NCBI RefSeq assembly: GCF_036227565.1
Contig: NZ_CP109460.1
Span: 5,456,001-5,520,000, forward strand
Reading direction: 5' to 3'
DNA from: Streptomyces sp. NBC_01454
Lineage (GTDB): Bacteria > Actinomycetota > Actinomycetes > Streptomycetales > Streptomycetaceae
DNA length: 64,000 nt
Shown: piece after piece, positions 41,376 to 50,280 of the stretch
Layout: each line of letters begins with the position of its first letter
Position numbering within the stretch: position 1 is the first letter of the stretch
Translations under genes and position numbers: made by a program
The notes under the pieces: model-generated
Told to the model about the DNA's origin: nothing
The model's database searches: none
Seen by the model: only the letters and a program-made list of their open reading frames with translations

Positions 41376-41600
41376 AAAGTCCTGACGATTTGTCGATAAT
41401 GCCAGGTCAGGGTGCCTGTTGTCGGTAACGATTGCGATTCGGATCGCTTATGGGACGCCATTACTGGGGACCCTGGTGCACCTGCTCCATAAGATCCGAC
41501 AAGAACTCACGGGGGCTGACGTGTTCGGTTGCTGAGTCCTTTGGATCTTTCCGGCGAGGCATCCTCTCCCACTCGACCGCCTCGCCCAGAGGGGAATTTC

Positions 41601-42998
41601 ATGCTTTCCATAAAGAGGCGGGGCGCAGCCCGCCTTGCCGCCGCGGTCGTGGCCTCGGGCCTGGTCGCGGCGGGTGCGATAGCCACCGCGGGCACTGCCG
41701 CGGCGGACGAGACGACCCCCGCGCATGGGGGTGCCACCGCCACGCTCGGCGGGCTGAAGACCTTTGACCAGGCGATCGTGCACAACGCGGGAGGGGACCA
41801 GCGCGTCGGCGCCGGCCTCTTCGAGATGGCGGTCGACAACGGCGGTACGCTCCAGACGTACTGCATCGACATCCACAACCCGACGCAGCAGCAGGCGAAG
41901 TACCAGGAAGTGCCCTGGAGCGCCTCGTCGCTGCACAACAACGGGGACGCGGGCAAGATCCGCTGGATCCTGCAGAACTCGTACCCCCAGGTGAACGACC
42001 TGGCCACGCTCGCCTCCAAGGCCGGCGCCGGCAACCTCACCGAGAAGACCGCAGCGGCCGGCACCCAGGTCGCGATCTGGCGCTTCTCCGACCACGTCAA
42101 GGTGGACGCGGTCGACCCGGCGGCCGAGAAGCTCGCCGACTACCTCGAGAAGAGCGCGCAGAACGTCGGTGAGCCCAAGGCGTCGCTGACCCTGGACCCC
42201 CCGGCGGTCTCCGGTAAGTCCGGCGGCAAGCTCGGTCCGGTCACCGTGCACACCAACGCCGACAGCGTCACGATCGCCCCGGCGGCCGGTGCGCCTGCCG
42301 GTGTCAAGGTCGTCGGCAAGGACGGCAAGCCGGTCACCAGCGCCACCGACGGCACTCAGCTGTTCTTCGACGTGCCCAAGGGCGCCGCGGACGGCAGCAC
42401 TTCGCTGACCGCGCAGGCCGCCACCAAGGTCCCGGTCGGCCGTGCCTTCACCGGCATCGGTGAGCACGCCAAGAGCCAGACCCAGATCCTGGCCGGCTCC
42501 AGCGAGTCCACGGTCTCCGCGGCCGCCTCGGCCTCCTGGAAGAAGCAGGGCGCCATCCCGGCGATCACCGCCGAGAAGAACTGCGCCAAGGGCGGCGTGG
42601 ACGTCACTGCCACCAACAAGGGCGATGAGGCGTTCCGCTTCCAGCTCTCCGGCAAGACCTACGAGGTCGCCCCGGGCAAGTCGCAGACCGTGACCGTTCC
42701 GGTGGGCGAGGACCAGCCGTACAACATCACGATCACGGGTGCGGGCGGCTTCAAGAAGTCCTTCTCCGGGGTCCTGGACTGCAAGACCGCCGGCAGCGGC
42801 GGCGGCAAGCCCTCCTCGCAGCCCAGCCCGGCCTCGGTCGGCGGCAGCACCGGCGGTGACAAGGGCGGCGACCTCGCCGAGACCGGCTCCAGCAGCGCCA
42901 CCCCGATGATCGCGGGCGTCGCGGTCCTCCTGGTCGTGGTCGGCGGCGGCGCGGTGTTCTTCCTCCGCAAGAAGAAGGCCGGTACCCCCGCCGCGTGA
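41601..42998 (+). CDS. Cys-Gln thioester surface protein with LAETG sorting signal
   Basis: The 465-residue protein has GAGGGG before the ATG. A signal peptide covers residues 1-37. The thioester domain has the reactive pair Cys in QTYCIDIHNP (about 94) and Gln in GTQVAIWRFSD (about 156). Ig-like domains follow (residues about 200-430). The C-terminus has LAETG, a hydrophobic helix (PMIAGVAVLLVVVGGGAVFFL) and RKKK, a class E sortase signal. It is covalently attached to the cell wall, where the thioester can bond to target surfaces. A strong terminator follows. Confidence 0.92.
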   Translation: MLSIKRRGAARLAAAVVASGLVAAGAIATAGTAAADETTPAHGGATATLGGLKTFDQAIVHNAGGDQRVGAGLFEMAVDNGGTLQTYCIDIHNPTQQQAKYQEVPWSASSLHNNGDAGKIRWILQNSYPQVNDLATLASKAGAGNLTEKTAAAGTQVAIWRFSDHVKVDAVDPAAEKLADYLEKSAQNVGEPKASLTLDPPAVSGKSGGKLGPVTVHTNADSVTIAPAAGAPAGVKVVGKDGKPVTSATDGTQLFFDVPKGAADGSTSLTAQAATKVPVGRAFTGIGEHAKSQTQILAGSSESTVSAAASASWKKQGAIPAITAEKNCAKGGVDVTATNKGDEAFRFQLSGKTYEVAPGKSQTVTVPVGEDQPYNITITGAGGFKKSFSGVLDCKTAGSGGGKPSSQPSPASVGGSTGGDKGGDLAETGSSSATPMIAGVAVLLVVVGGGAVFFLRKKKAGTPAA

Positions 42999-43079
42999 CA
43001 CCGGCACCCGGCGCCCGGTCGCGGCCGGCGACCGCCCGGTGACCCACCGGTGAGCGGGCGGTAGCCGGTCGAGTACCTC

Positions 43080-43113
43080 AAGGCCCCGGAGCGCAGCAGC
43101 GCTCCGGGGCCTT
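43080..43113 (+). terminator. Terminator hairpin after the thioester surface protein
   Basis: A 15-bp perfect stem (43080-43094 with 43099-43113; arms begin AAGGCCCC and end GGGGCCTT) closes on an AGCA loop. It lies 81 bases after the stop. No long T-run follows, as is common in Streptomyces. Confidence 0.8.
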
Positions 43114-43513
43114 CGGCGTCCGCGCCACCGTCTCCCGGGGTGTGACCCCGCCACGACCGGTCCCGAGGGGGAACGCCGTCATGGCCGGCTCAGCCCGTAC
43201 CGCTTCGGGAGGGCGGGCCCGGCGCGGCCCGCCGCGTCGGCATCTGCCCCGGCGCACGCCCACGCCCGCCGCCCCGGCAACCTGCGCGGCGCGCGCCCCG
43301 TGCGAGGGTGCGCGGGGCTGACGGAGAGCGACCGGGGGACACCGGGGCGTGGCGGGTCAGGGCTGAGCAGGGGCGCTCTGACCTACTCGTTTCCGCCAGA
43401 GCACAGGCGTACGGCAAGATGGGGTGTATCTGCCCTCCCCCGGTCACGGCGTACGACGGCCCGGGGCGGTGCCGCACAGACCCTGATCGATCCAATCTGC
43501 CGGACGGTTTCTC
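43114..43513. other. 400-bp intergenic region upstream of ettA
   Basis: No gene with coding character is seen. The stretch should hold the ettA promoter. An AT-richer patch around 43375-43430 is the likeliest place, but no clear -10/-35 pair stands out. Confidence 0.4.
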
Positions 43514-45178
43514 TTGGCTGAGTACATCTACACGATGCGCAAGGCGCGCAAGGCGCACGGCGACAAGGTCATCCTCGATGACGTGACGCTGAGCTTCCTG
43601 CCCGGCGCAAAGATCGGTGTCGTGGGTCCCAACGGCGCCGGTAAGTCCACGGTGCTGAAGATCATGGCCGGTCTTGAGCAGCCGTCGAACGGTGATGCGT
43701 TCATCTCCCCGGGCTACACCGTCGGCATGCTCCTGCAGGAGCCGCCGCTGGACGAGTCCAAGACGGTGCTGCAGAACGTGCAGGACGGCGCCGCCGAGAT
43801 CATGGGCAAGCTCCACCGCTTCAACGAGGTCGCCGAGCTCATGGCGACCGACTACTCCGACGCGCTGATGGAGGAGATGGGCAAGCTCCAGGAGGACCTC
43901 GACCACGCCAACGCGTGGGACCTGGACACCCAGCTGGAGCAGGCCATGGACGCGCTGGGCTGCCCGCCCGGCGACTGGCCGGTCACCACCCTCTCCGGTG
44001 GTGAGCGCCGCCGCGTCGCGCTGTGCAAGTTGCTGCTGGAGGCCCCCGACCTGCTGCTCCTCGACGAGCCCACCAACCACCTGGACGCCGAGTCCGTGCA
44101 GTGGCTGGAGCAGCACCTCGCGAAGTACCCCGGCACCGTCGTCGCCGTCACCCACGACCGGTACTTCCTCGACCACGTCGCCCAGTGGATCTGCGAGGTC
44201 GACCGCGGCCGCCTGCACGGCTACGAGGGCAACTACTCCAAGTACCTGGAGACCAAGCAGACCCGTCTCAAGGTCGAGGGGCAGAAGGACGCCAAGCGCG
44301 CCAAGCGCCTCAAGGAAGAGCTGGAGTGGGTGCGCTCCAACGCCAAGGGGCGGCAGGCCAAGTCCAAGTCGCGACTGGCCCGTTACGAGGAAATGGCCGC
44401 CGAGGCCGACAAGATGCGGAAGCTGGACTTCGAGGAGATCCAGATCCCGCCGGGCCCGCGCCTGGGCAGTGTCGTCGTCGAGGTCGACAAGCTCAACAAG
44501 GCCTTCGGCGAGAAGGTCCTGATCGACGACCTGAGCTTCACCCTGCCCCGTAACGGCATCGTCGGTGTCATCGGCCCGAACGGCGCCGGCAAGACCACGC
44601 TGTTCAAGATGCTCCAGGGCCTGGAGACCCCGGACTCCGGCGACATCAAGGTCGGCGAGACCGTCAAGATCTCCTACGTCGACCAGAGCCGCGAGAACAT
44701 CGACCCCAAGAAGACCCTGTGGGCCGTGGTCTCCGACGAGCTGGACTACATCAACGTCGGCCAGGTCGAGATGCCCTCGCGCGCCTACGTGAGCGCGTTC
44801 GGCTTCAAGGGCCCGGACCAGCAGAAGCCGGCCGGGGTGCTCTCCGGCGGTGAGCGCAACCGCCTCAACCTGGCGCTCACCCTCAAGCAGGGCGGCAACC
44901 TCCTGCTCCTCGACGAGCCGACCAACGACCTCGACGTCGAGACCCTGTCCTCGCTGGAGAACGCGCTCCTGGAGTTCCCGGGCTGCGCCGTGGTCGTCTC
45001 CCACGACCGCTGGTTCCTCGACCGCGTCGCCACGCACATCCTGGCGTACGAGGGCGAATCCAAGTGGTTCTGGTTCGAGGGCAACTTCGAGTCCTACGAG
45101 AAGAACAAGGTCGAGCGCCTCGGTGCGGACGCGGCCCGTCCGCACCGCGCCACGTACAAGAAGCTCACCCGGGGCTGA
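43514..45178 (+). CDS. ettA: ABC-F protein, energy-dependent translational throttle EttA
   Basis: The 554-residue protein starts with TTG at 43514 (MAEYIYTMRKARKAHGDK), aligning with the N-terminus and length of E. coli EttA (555). It has two ABC domains: Walker A GPNGAGKST (about 38) and GPNGAGKTT (about 355), signatures LSGGERRRVA and LSGGERNRLN, and Walker B LLLLDEPTNHLDAES and LLLLDEPTNDLD. The linker carries the basic arm region (WVRSNAKGRQAKSKSRLARY). No transmembrane part is present. It binds the ribosomal E site and gates entry into elongation according to ATP/ADP. Confidence 0.95.
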   Translation: MAEYIYTMRKARKAHGDKVILDDVTLSFLPGAKIGVVGPNGAGKSTVLKIMAGLEQPSNGDAFISPGYTVGMLLQEPPLDESKTVLQNVQDGAAEIMGKLHRFNEVAELMATDYSDALMEEMGKLQEDLDHANAWDLDTQLEQAMDALGCPPGDWPVTTLSGGERRRVALCKLLLEAPDLLLLDEPTNHLDAESVQWLEQHLAKYPGTVVAVTHDRYFLDHVAQWICEVDRGRLHGYEGNYSKYLETKQTRLKVEGQKDAKRAKRLKEELEWVRSNAKGRQAKSKSRLARYEEMAAEADKMRKLDFEEIQIPPGPRLGSVVVEVDKLNKAFGEKVLIDDLSFTLPRNGIVGVIGPNGAGKTTLFKMLQGLETPDSGDIKVGETVKISYVDQSRENIDPKKTLWAVVSDELDYINVGQVEMPSRAYVSAFGFKGPDQQKPAGVLSGGERNRLNLALTLKQGGNLLLLDEPTNDLDVETLSSLENALLEFPGCAVVVSHDRWFLDRVATHILAYEGESKWFWFEGNFESYEKNKVERLGADAARPHRATYKKLTRG

Positions 45179-45183
45179 CCGGC

Positions 45184-45618
45184 GTGCGACACCTCTACTC
45201 CTGCCCCCTGCGCTGGTCGGACATGGACGCGTTCGGCCATGTCAACAACGCGGTGTTCGTCCGCTACCTCGAAGAGGCGCGGATCGACTTCATGCGCCGG
45301 CTGGCGCCGGGGGACGGCAGCCCGTCGTTCACGGGCGGCTCGGTCGTCGCCCGGCACGAGATCGACTATGTGCGCCCGCTGGTCCACCGGCACGCCCCGG
45401 TGACCGTCGAGTTGTGGGTGACGAAGATCAGCGCCGCGTCGATGACGGTCGGCTACGAGGTCAAGGACGAGGACACCCTCTATCTGCGCGCCTCGACCGT
45501 CGTCGTCCCGTACAACTTCACCGAGGAGCGTCCCCGCCGCCTCACCGCGGAGGAGAAGTCGATCCTCAAGGAGTATCTGGACGACGCCTCGCACCAGCGG
45601 GGGGCCGTCGCGGTATGA
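45184..45618 (+). CDS. Hotdog-fold acyl-CoA thioesterase
   Basis: The 144-residue protein starts with GTG at 45184, six bases past ettA. The motif RWSDMDAFGHVNNAVFVRYLEEAR has the catalytic Asp and the following HVNN of the 4HBT family (FadM/YbgC-like). YVRPLVHRHAPVTVELWV and a VVPYNF strand complete the fold. It probably hydrolyses acyl-CoA; the substrate is unknown. Close spacing makes it an ettA operon member. Confidence 0.9.
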   Translation: MRHLYSCPLRWSDMDAFGHVNNAVFVRYLEEARIDFMRRLAPGDGSPSFTGGSVVARHEIDYVRPLVHRHAPVTVELWVTKISAASMTVGYEVKDEDTLYLRASTVVVPYNFTEERPRRLTAEEKSILKEYLDDASHQRGAVAV

Positions 45619-46340
45619 CGGTGCTCCACCTCGCCGACGCCGGGGAGGCGGCGGATCTCGCCGCCTTCCTGGCCCGGCTGATCCACTACGACAAAGCCGC
45701 CGCGGTACGGCTCCAGGCCGGCGGCGGGGTGCTCGCCGTCTTCGGCCGCCCGCCGTCCTTCGAGGTGCTGGCCATCCGCACCGCCCGGCTCGCCGGGGAC
45801 GCCACCCTCGACAGCACCGTCTCGGCCGGTGAACTCCTCGACGGCATCGAGGAGCCGTCGGACGCGGTGACCGTGCCCGCCGCGGTGACCGGCCCGCCGT
45901 GGACCGGGGTGCTGCCGCCGCGCGGCGGCTGGCAGCGGGTGCCGGGGCTGCCCGCGCCCGAGGCGCTGGTGCGCGCGGTGGCCGCCGCGGTCGCCGAATT
46001 CCGGTCCCGGGACGAGGCACTGGAGCCGCAGCACCGCACCCGTGCCGAACGGGACCGGATCGGCCGGGAGATCTGGTCGCGCACCCTCGGCGACACCCAC
46101 CTTCCGCTGCGCGCCGCCCATGCCGCGCAGTCGCTGGGCTTTCTGCGGCCGGCCCGGGCCGGTGCGCTGGTGGGCGGCGGCACCTCCGCCGACGCCCCTG
46201 CCTCCCGTCCCCAGCCGCTGAGTCTGCTGTCCGCGGGCGGCTGGCTGCGGCTGAGCACCCCCTACGGGTCGGTCGCCGTACGGACCGGGGGCCCGGCGGG
46301 GTCGACGGGGCTGTCGGGGCTCACGGTCACGCCGGTCTGA
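45615..46340 (+). CDS. Unknown actinobacterial protein downstream of the thioesterase
   Basis: The 241-residue protein overlaps the thioesterase stop (ATGA). Its N-terminal part (AAFLARLIHYDKAAAVRLQA, then LAVFGRPPSFEVLAIRTARL) and a C-terminal GWLRLSTPYGSVAVR strand region are recognisable only as a protein conserved beside this thioesterase in Streptomyces. No catalytic motif is evident. Coupled translation suggests a related task. Confidence 0.75.
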   Translation: MTVLHLADAGEAADLAAFLARLIHYDKAAAVRLQAGGGVLAVFGRPPSFEVLAIRTARLAGDATLDSTVSAGELLDGIEEPSDAVTVPAAVTGPPWTGVLPPRGGWQRVPGLPAPEALVRAVAAAVAEFRSRDEALEPQHRTRAERDRIGREIWSRTLGDTHLPLRAAHAAQSLGFLRPARAGALVGGGTSADAPASRPQPLSLLSAGGWLRLSTPYGSVAVRTGGPAGSTGLSGLTVTPV

Positions 46341-46405
46341 GGGAGGCGGCCGCCGCCCCGGGTGTCCGGACAGGGCACGCGAGGTGAGGGCGAGGTAAGG
46401 CGGAG

Positions 46406-47509
46406 CTAGCCAGTTTCGTCCCCGGCCCCACCCCCGTCTTCGCCCCGGTCCTTCTCCTGTGCCCGGGCCGCCGCGTCCGCGGTGTGGTCGGGCCAGACCC
46501 CGATGTGGTCGCTCTCCAGCTCCAGCAGGACGCGGTGTTCCATCCCCAGGCTGTGGGTGTACTCGGCCGGCAACTGCAGCCGGCCCGCGCGGTCGAGCAT
46601 CGCGTACTCGCGGGCCACCAGGGATTCCCGGCCGGTCGTGGCGTCCCGTTCGGTGCGCCGCAGGACCTCCGAGGACGTCCGGCCGTCGCGGATCGCGACC
46701 GTGCGCCGTACCTCGCTCGCCACCGCCTGGTCATGGGTGACGATCACGATCGTGGTGCCCAGCTCCTCGTTGGCGGTACGGAAGGCCGTGAAGACCTGCT
46801 CGGCGGTGTGCGAGTCCAGTTCGCCGGTCGGCTCGTCGGCCAGCAGCACGGACGGGGTGTTGGCCAGTGCCACCGCGATCGCGGTGCGCTGCTGTTCGCC
46901 GCCGGAGAGCTGGTGCGGACGGCGGTCGCGGCAGTGGTCGAGGGCGAGCATCGACAGCAGCTCCCCGGCCGCCTTCGTCCGGGCCGCCCGCCGGCGGCCG
47001 CCACGCAGCTGCATCGGCAGCATGACGTTCTGCAGGGCCGTCAGATACGGCAGGAGGTTACGGGCGGTCTGCTGCCAGACGAAGCCGACGACGTCACGGC
47101 GGTAGCCGAGCCGGGCCCGGGCGTCCATCGTCAGCAGATCGCGGCCGGCGACCGTGGCGGCGCCCGCGGTCGGCACGTCCAGGCCCGCCAGGATGTTCAT
47201 CAAGGTCGACTTGCCGCTGCCGGACGCCCCGACCAGCGCCATCAACTCACCCTCGGCGACCAGCAGATCCAGCCCTTGCAGGGCCTGCACCTCGACCCCG
47301 TCGGTGCTGAAGACCCGTACCAGCCGGTCGCAGGCGATCAGTGCGTCATGCCCGTAGGCGGGCCGGCCGTGCCGGGAGGCCGCCCGTCGCTCCAGCTCGG
47401 CCAGGCCGGCGGGCGCGGCGGCGCGCGGCCGGGCGGGCGGGGCCGCCCCCGGGCCGTGCGCCGCCGGTGGTGCGGTGCCGTCGGTCGTGTCGTCGGGCGG
47501 TGTGGTCAT
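46406..47509 (-). CDS. ABC exporter ATPase with C-terminal AbrB-like tail
   Basis: The 367-residue protein has a Pro/Ala-rich N-terminal extension of about 45 residues. A MacB/LolD-type ATPase follows: Walker A GASGSGKST (about 96), Q-loop FVWQQ, signature LSGGEQQRTA, Walker B VLLADEPTGELD and H-loop IVIVTHD. After the ATPase, residues about 295-340 (YAMLDRAGRLQLPAEYTHSL, then MEHRVLLELESDHIGVWPD) resemble a SpoVT/AbrB swapped-hairpin domain. Such a tail is unusual for a transporter and may allow DNA binding or dimerisation. It works with the two downstream permeases. Confidence 0.88.
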   Translation of the reverse strand: MTTPPDDTTDGTAPPAAHGPGAAPPARPRAAAPAGLAELERRAASRHGRPAYGHDALIACDRLVRVFSTDGVEVQALQGLDLLVAEGELMALVGASGSGKSTLMNILAGLDVPTAGAATVAGRDLLTMDARARLGYRRDVVGFVWQQTARNLLPYLTALQNVMLPMQLRGGRRRAARTKAAGELLSMLALDHCRDRRPHQLSGGEQQRTAIAVALANTPSVLLADEPTGELDSHTAEQVFTAFRTANEELGTTIVIVTHDQAVASEVRRTVAIRDGRTSSEVLRRTERDATTGRESLVAREYAMLDRAGRLQLPAEYTHSLGMEHRVLLELESDHIGVWPDHTADAAARAQEKDRGEDGGGAGDETG

Positions 47510-50229
47510 CGGGGGTCCCCCGCTCTCAACTCGGTGCTCTCGCGGCGCCGTCCGCTCCGCCAGGTCTGCGCCAGGACCACCGCCAGGGCCAGGGCGAGCA
47601 CGCCCGCCGACGGCAGCAGCAGGGACGCGGCATCGACGGGCAGTCGTACGGTGTCCCGTGCGCCGCCTCCCGGGGCGCCGGGGAGGGCGAGCGGGGTGAG
47701 GTCCGTCCCCGGGCCCAGCAGCCGGACCGCCGCGGCGCCGGACAGCAGGCCCCCCAGGGCCGCGAGCAGCGCCTGCGGCAGCGCCTCCAGAACCATCAGC
47801 CGCCGCCCCTGGGCCGGTGTCAGGCCCATCGTGCGCAGCCTGGCCAGGAGTTGGGTGCGCTGCGGCGCGTCCTGGAGGAGGGACAGGAGCAGGGCGAGCA
47901 GGGCGAAGCCGGCACCGGCCGCGACGGCGGCGGTGTAGAGGCGCTCCGCGCCCTGCTGGAGGGGCGAGTCGGCCAGTGCGGCGCGTGCGGCGGAGCGCAG
48001 GGTCAGCCGGGCGGGCTGCGACGGCGGGGTGTGGGTACGGAGGGCGGTGCGCAGCGCCCCGGCGTCGAGGGCGTGGCCGGACAGCAGCAGGAGGGAGGGG
48101 CCGTTGGCGGGGTCGGCGTAGGTGTCCGGGTGCAGCCGGGCCACGCTCCGGGAGTTGAGGACGACGAAGTCGCCGCCGGGCTGCGCGGGAGTGTCGGCGC
48201 GGACGGCCCGTGGACGGATCACCAGCTGGCCGAACTCCGGCTGCAGGGCCATCGGGGCGCGCCCGAAGCGGGTCACGAAGCTGGGTGAGACCAGCGCGGG
48301 CAGCGGCCGGTCGCCGCCCGGGTCGGCCAGTTCCCGCGCGTCGAACGGGCCCAGGCCGGTGGCGCGGGCGAGCCGGGAGTAGGCCTCGGCGTCGGCGATG
48401 ACCAGGTAGAGCGGCGGCCCGTCGTCGTCGGCGGCCTGGATGCCGATCCGCACCGGTACGGCCTCCGTGACGCCCGGCACCCTGGCGACCGCGCGCCGCA
48501 GCGCCTCGGGGAGGGCACGGCCGGCGGCTATCCGGGCCTCGGCGCCGACCGCGGTCAGCGCCGCGTGGTCGCGTGCCGTGGCGACCCCGGCGAGCACCGA
48601 GCCCCCGAAGGAGGCCGTGGTCAGCGCCACCACCAGGGCCAGCAGGGGGAGTTGGGCGGTGGCCGGGGCGCGGCCGGCGCGGGCCAGCGACAGGAACCCG
48701 GTCAGCCCGGCCCTCCGGGCGGCGGGCCGGGCGGCCAGCCGCAGCGGGAGGGGATACAGCCGCATCAGGACCAGCGCGGCGATCCCTGCGAGCAGCACCG
48801 GGGCCGCGCTGACCAGGGCGTCCACCCCGCCGGCCGCCGTAGCGCGGCGGCGCAGGGCGAGTACCGCGCCCACCGCCAGTACCAGCAGGGTCAGTTCGGC
48901 GACCGTGCGGCGCCGGGAGGGGCGGGCCCGTACCAGGTCGCCGCGCTCGGCGGGACGGGGCCGGCGGTGGGCGGCGGCGGCCCGCAGCGGCAGGGCGAGC
49001 GTGCCCAGCAGCCCGGTCCCGGCCGCCGCCAGCAGCGAGGGCAGTACCCGCTCACCGGGCACCAGCAGCGCCAGGGCGCCGCCGGCAGCGGCCGCGGGCA
49101 GCGCCACCGTCGCGGTCTCCGCCGCCAGTTGCCCGGTCAGCCCGGCCAGTGAGGCGCCGCGGGCCCGCAGCAGGGCCAGCTCGGCGTGCCGTCGGGCCGC
49201 GGCCAGTCCGGCGGTCATCAGTAGCACCACCGACGCCACGGTGCCGATCCCGAACGCGGCCACCGCGACGACCGGCGCGATCGCCGCCCGCGTCCGGGCG
49301 AAAGAGTCCAGCAGCCCGTCCACCGCGCTGTCGGCCAGTGCGCCGGCGCCCGCGACCGTACGCAACCGGGCGAGCGCCGCGCCGTGTTCGAGGGAGACCA
49401 CCCGCTCCCGCAGCAGCGGGGCGTCCCGGCCGGTCAGCGCACCGGTGTCGAGGGGGTAGCGCCAGAACTTCTCCGGCTCGGCGGCGGCCGGCAGCGCCGG
49501 GCCGTCCTGCGGCGACAGCAGCAGACCGGCCCGCCAGTACCTCTGCGGCGGCGGGCCCGCCGACACGTCCTGGCGGGCGGTGGCCATCAGCGGGTCCACC
49601 GCCCAGTACGCGCCCTGCGGGGCACGCGGGGCGAGCAGGCCGCAGATCCGGACCGTCAGCCCCTCCAGATGCAGCCGACTGCCCGGGTGCAGCCGGAGGG
49701 TGCGGGCGGTGGCGACGGTGACCGCCGCCTCCAGGGTGCGCGCCCCCGGCCGCGCGGCATGCGGCAGCCGCCCCCGGGTGACGGTGGCGTGCCGGTCCAG
49801 GCCGGAGGCCGCGTACAGGGAGAGGAGGGGGGTGAGACCGTCCGGCCGGGGCAGCCAGGCGTCCCGGGCGGCCGGCGCCTTGGTGGTGCGGACGCCGTAC
49901 ACGGCCTCGTTTCCGTCGATCCGCAGCGGCGCGGCGAACTGCCCCCGGATCGCGCGGTCCTGGCGGGCCAGCTCCGGCGCGGCGTAGGCGGCCGCGGGGT
50001 CGCCGCCGGTCAGGTCCGCGCGCGAGACGGTGATGTCCATCGTCCGCTGGGCGGGCGGCACCGAACCGAGCGCATGGCGCACCCCGTCGGTCTCGTACGC
50101 CTCCCTCGCGCGCGGGAACGCCGCCGCCAGGAACGCCGTGACCAGGACGAGCGCGCCCAGCGTCAGTGCCGCGGTGCGCGAGGCGCGCAGCCGGGCGCGC
50201 CACCAGTTCGTGCGGGACGGGGTGTTCAC
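47506..50229 (-). CDS. FtsX-like ABC transporter permease
   Basis: The 907-residue protein starts with GTG at 50229 behind GAGGTGAG. A first membrane helix is near residues 17-38 (AALTLGALVLVTAFLAAAF), followed by an extracellular domain of about 270 residues. A block of three helices near 315-430 comes next (GIGTVASVVLLMTAGLAAAR), then a second half of similar layout, ending with helices near 780-900. Two FtsX domains in one chain are typical of large actinobacterial exporters. It overlaps the ATPase gene by four bases (ATGA). Confidence 0.88.
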   Translation of the reverse strand: MNTPSRTNWWRARLRASRTAALTLGALVLVTAFLAAAFPRAREAYETDGVRHALGSVPPAQRTMDITVSRADLTGGDPAAAYAAPELARQDRAIRGQFAAPLRIDGNEAVYGVRTTKAPAARDAWLPRPDGLTPLLSLYAASGLDRHATVTRGRLPHAARPGARTLEAAVTVATARTLRLHPGSRLHLEGLTVRICGLLAPRAPQGAYWAVDPLMATARQDVSAGPPPQRYWRAGLLLSPQDGPALPAAAEPEKFWRYPLDTGALTGRDAPLLRERVVSLEHGAALARLRTVAGAGALADSAVDGLLDSFARTRAAIAPVVAVAAFGIGTVASVVLLMTAGLAAARRHAELALLRARGASLAGLTGQLAAETATVALPAAAAGGALALLVPGERVLPSLLAAAGTGLLGTLALPLRAAAAHRRPRPAERGDLVRARPSRRRTVAELTLLVLAVGAVLALRRRATAAGGVDALVSAAPVLLAGIAALVLMRLYPLPLRLAARPAARRAGLTGFLSLARAGRAPATAQLPLLALVVALTTASFGGSVLAGVATARDHAALTAVGAEARIAAGRALPEALRRAVARVPGVTEAVPVRIGIQAADDDGPPLYLVIADAEAYSRLARATGLGPFDARELADPGGDRPLPALVSPSFVTRFGRAPMALQPEFGQLVIRPRAVRADTPAQPGGDFVVLNSRSVARLHPDTYADPANGPSLLLLSGHALDAGALRTALRTHTPPSQPARLTLRSAARAALADSPLQQGAERLYTAAVAAGAGFALLALLLSLLQDAPQRTQLLARLRTMGLTPAQGRRLMVLEALPQALLAALGGLLSGAAAVRLLGPGTDLTPLALPGAPGGGARDTVRLPVDAASLLLPSAGVLALALAVVLAQTWRSGRRRESTELRAGDPR

Positions 50230-50280
50230 CGGCGCTCACCTCGTCCGGTGGGGGCCGGGTCCACGGGGTGCCGGGTCATC

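Noticed and set aside
43190..45145. 651-codon minus-strand frame opposite ettA
   Set aside because: Leu/Val/Asp-rich antisense of a highly conserved ABC-F gene; no domain.
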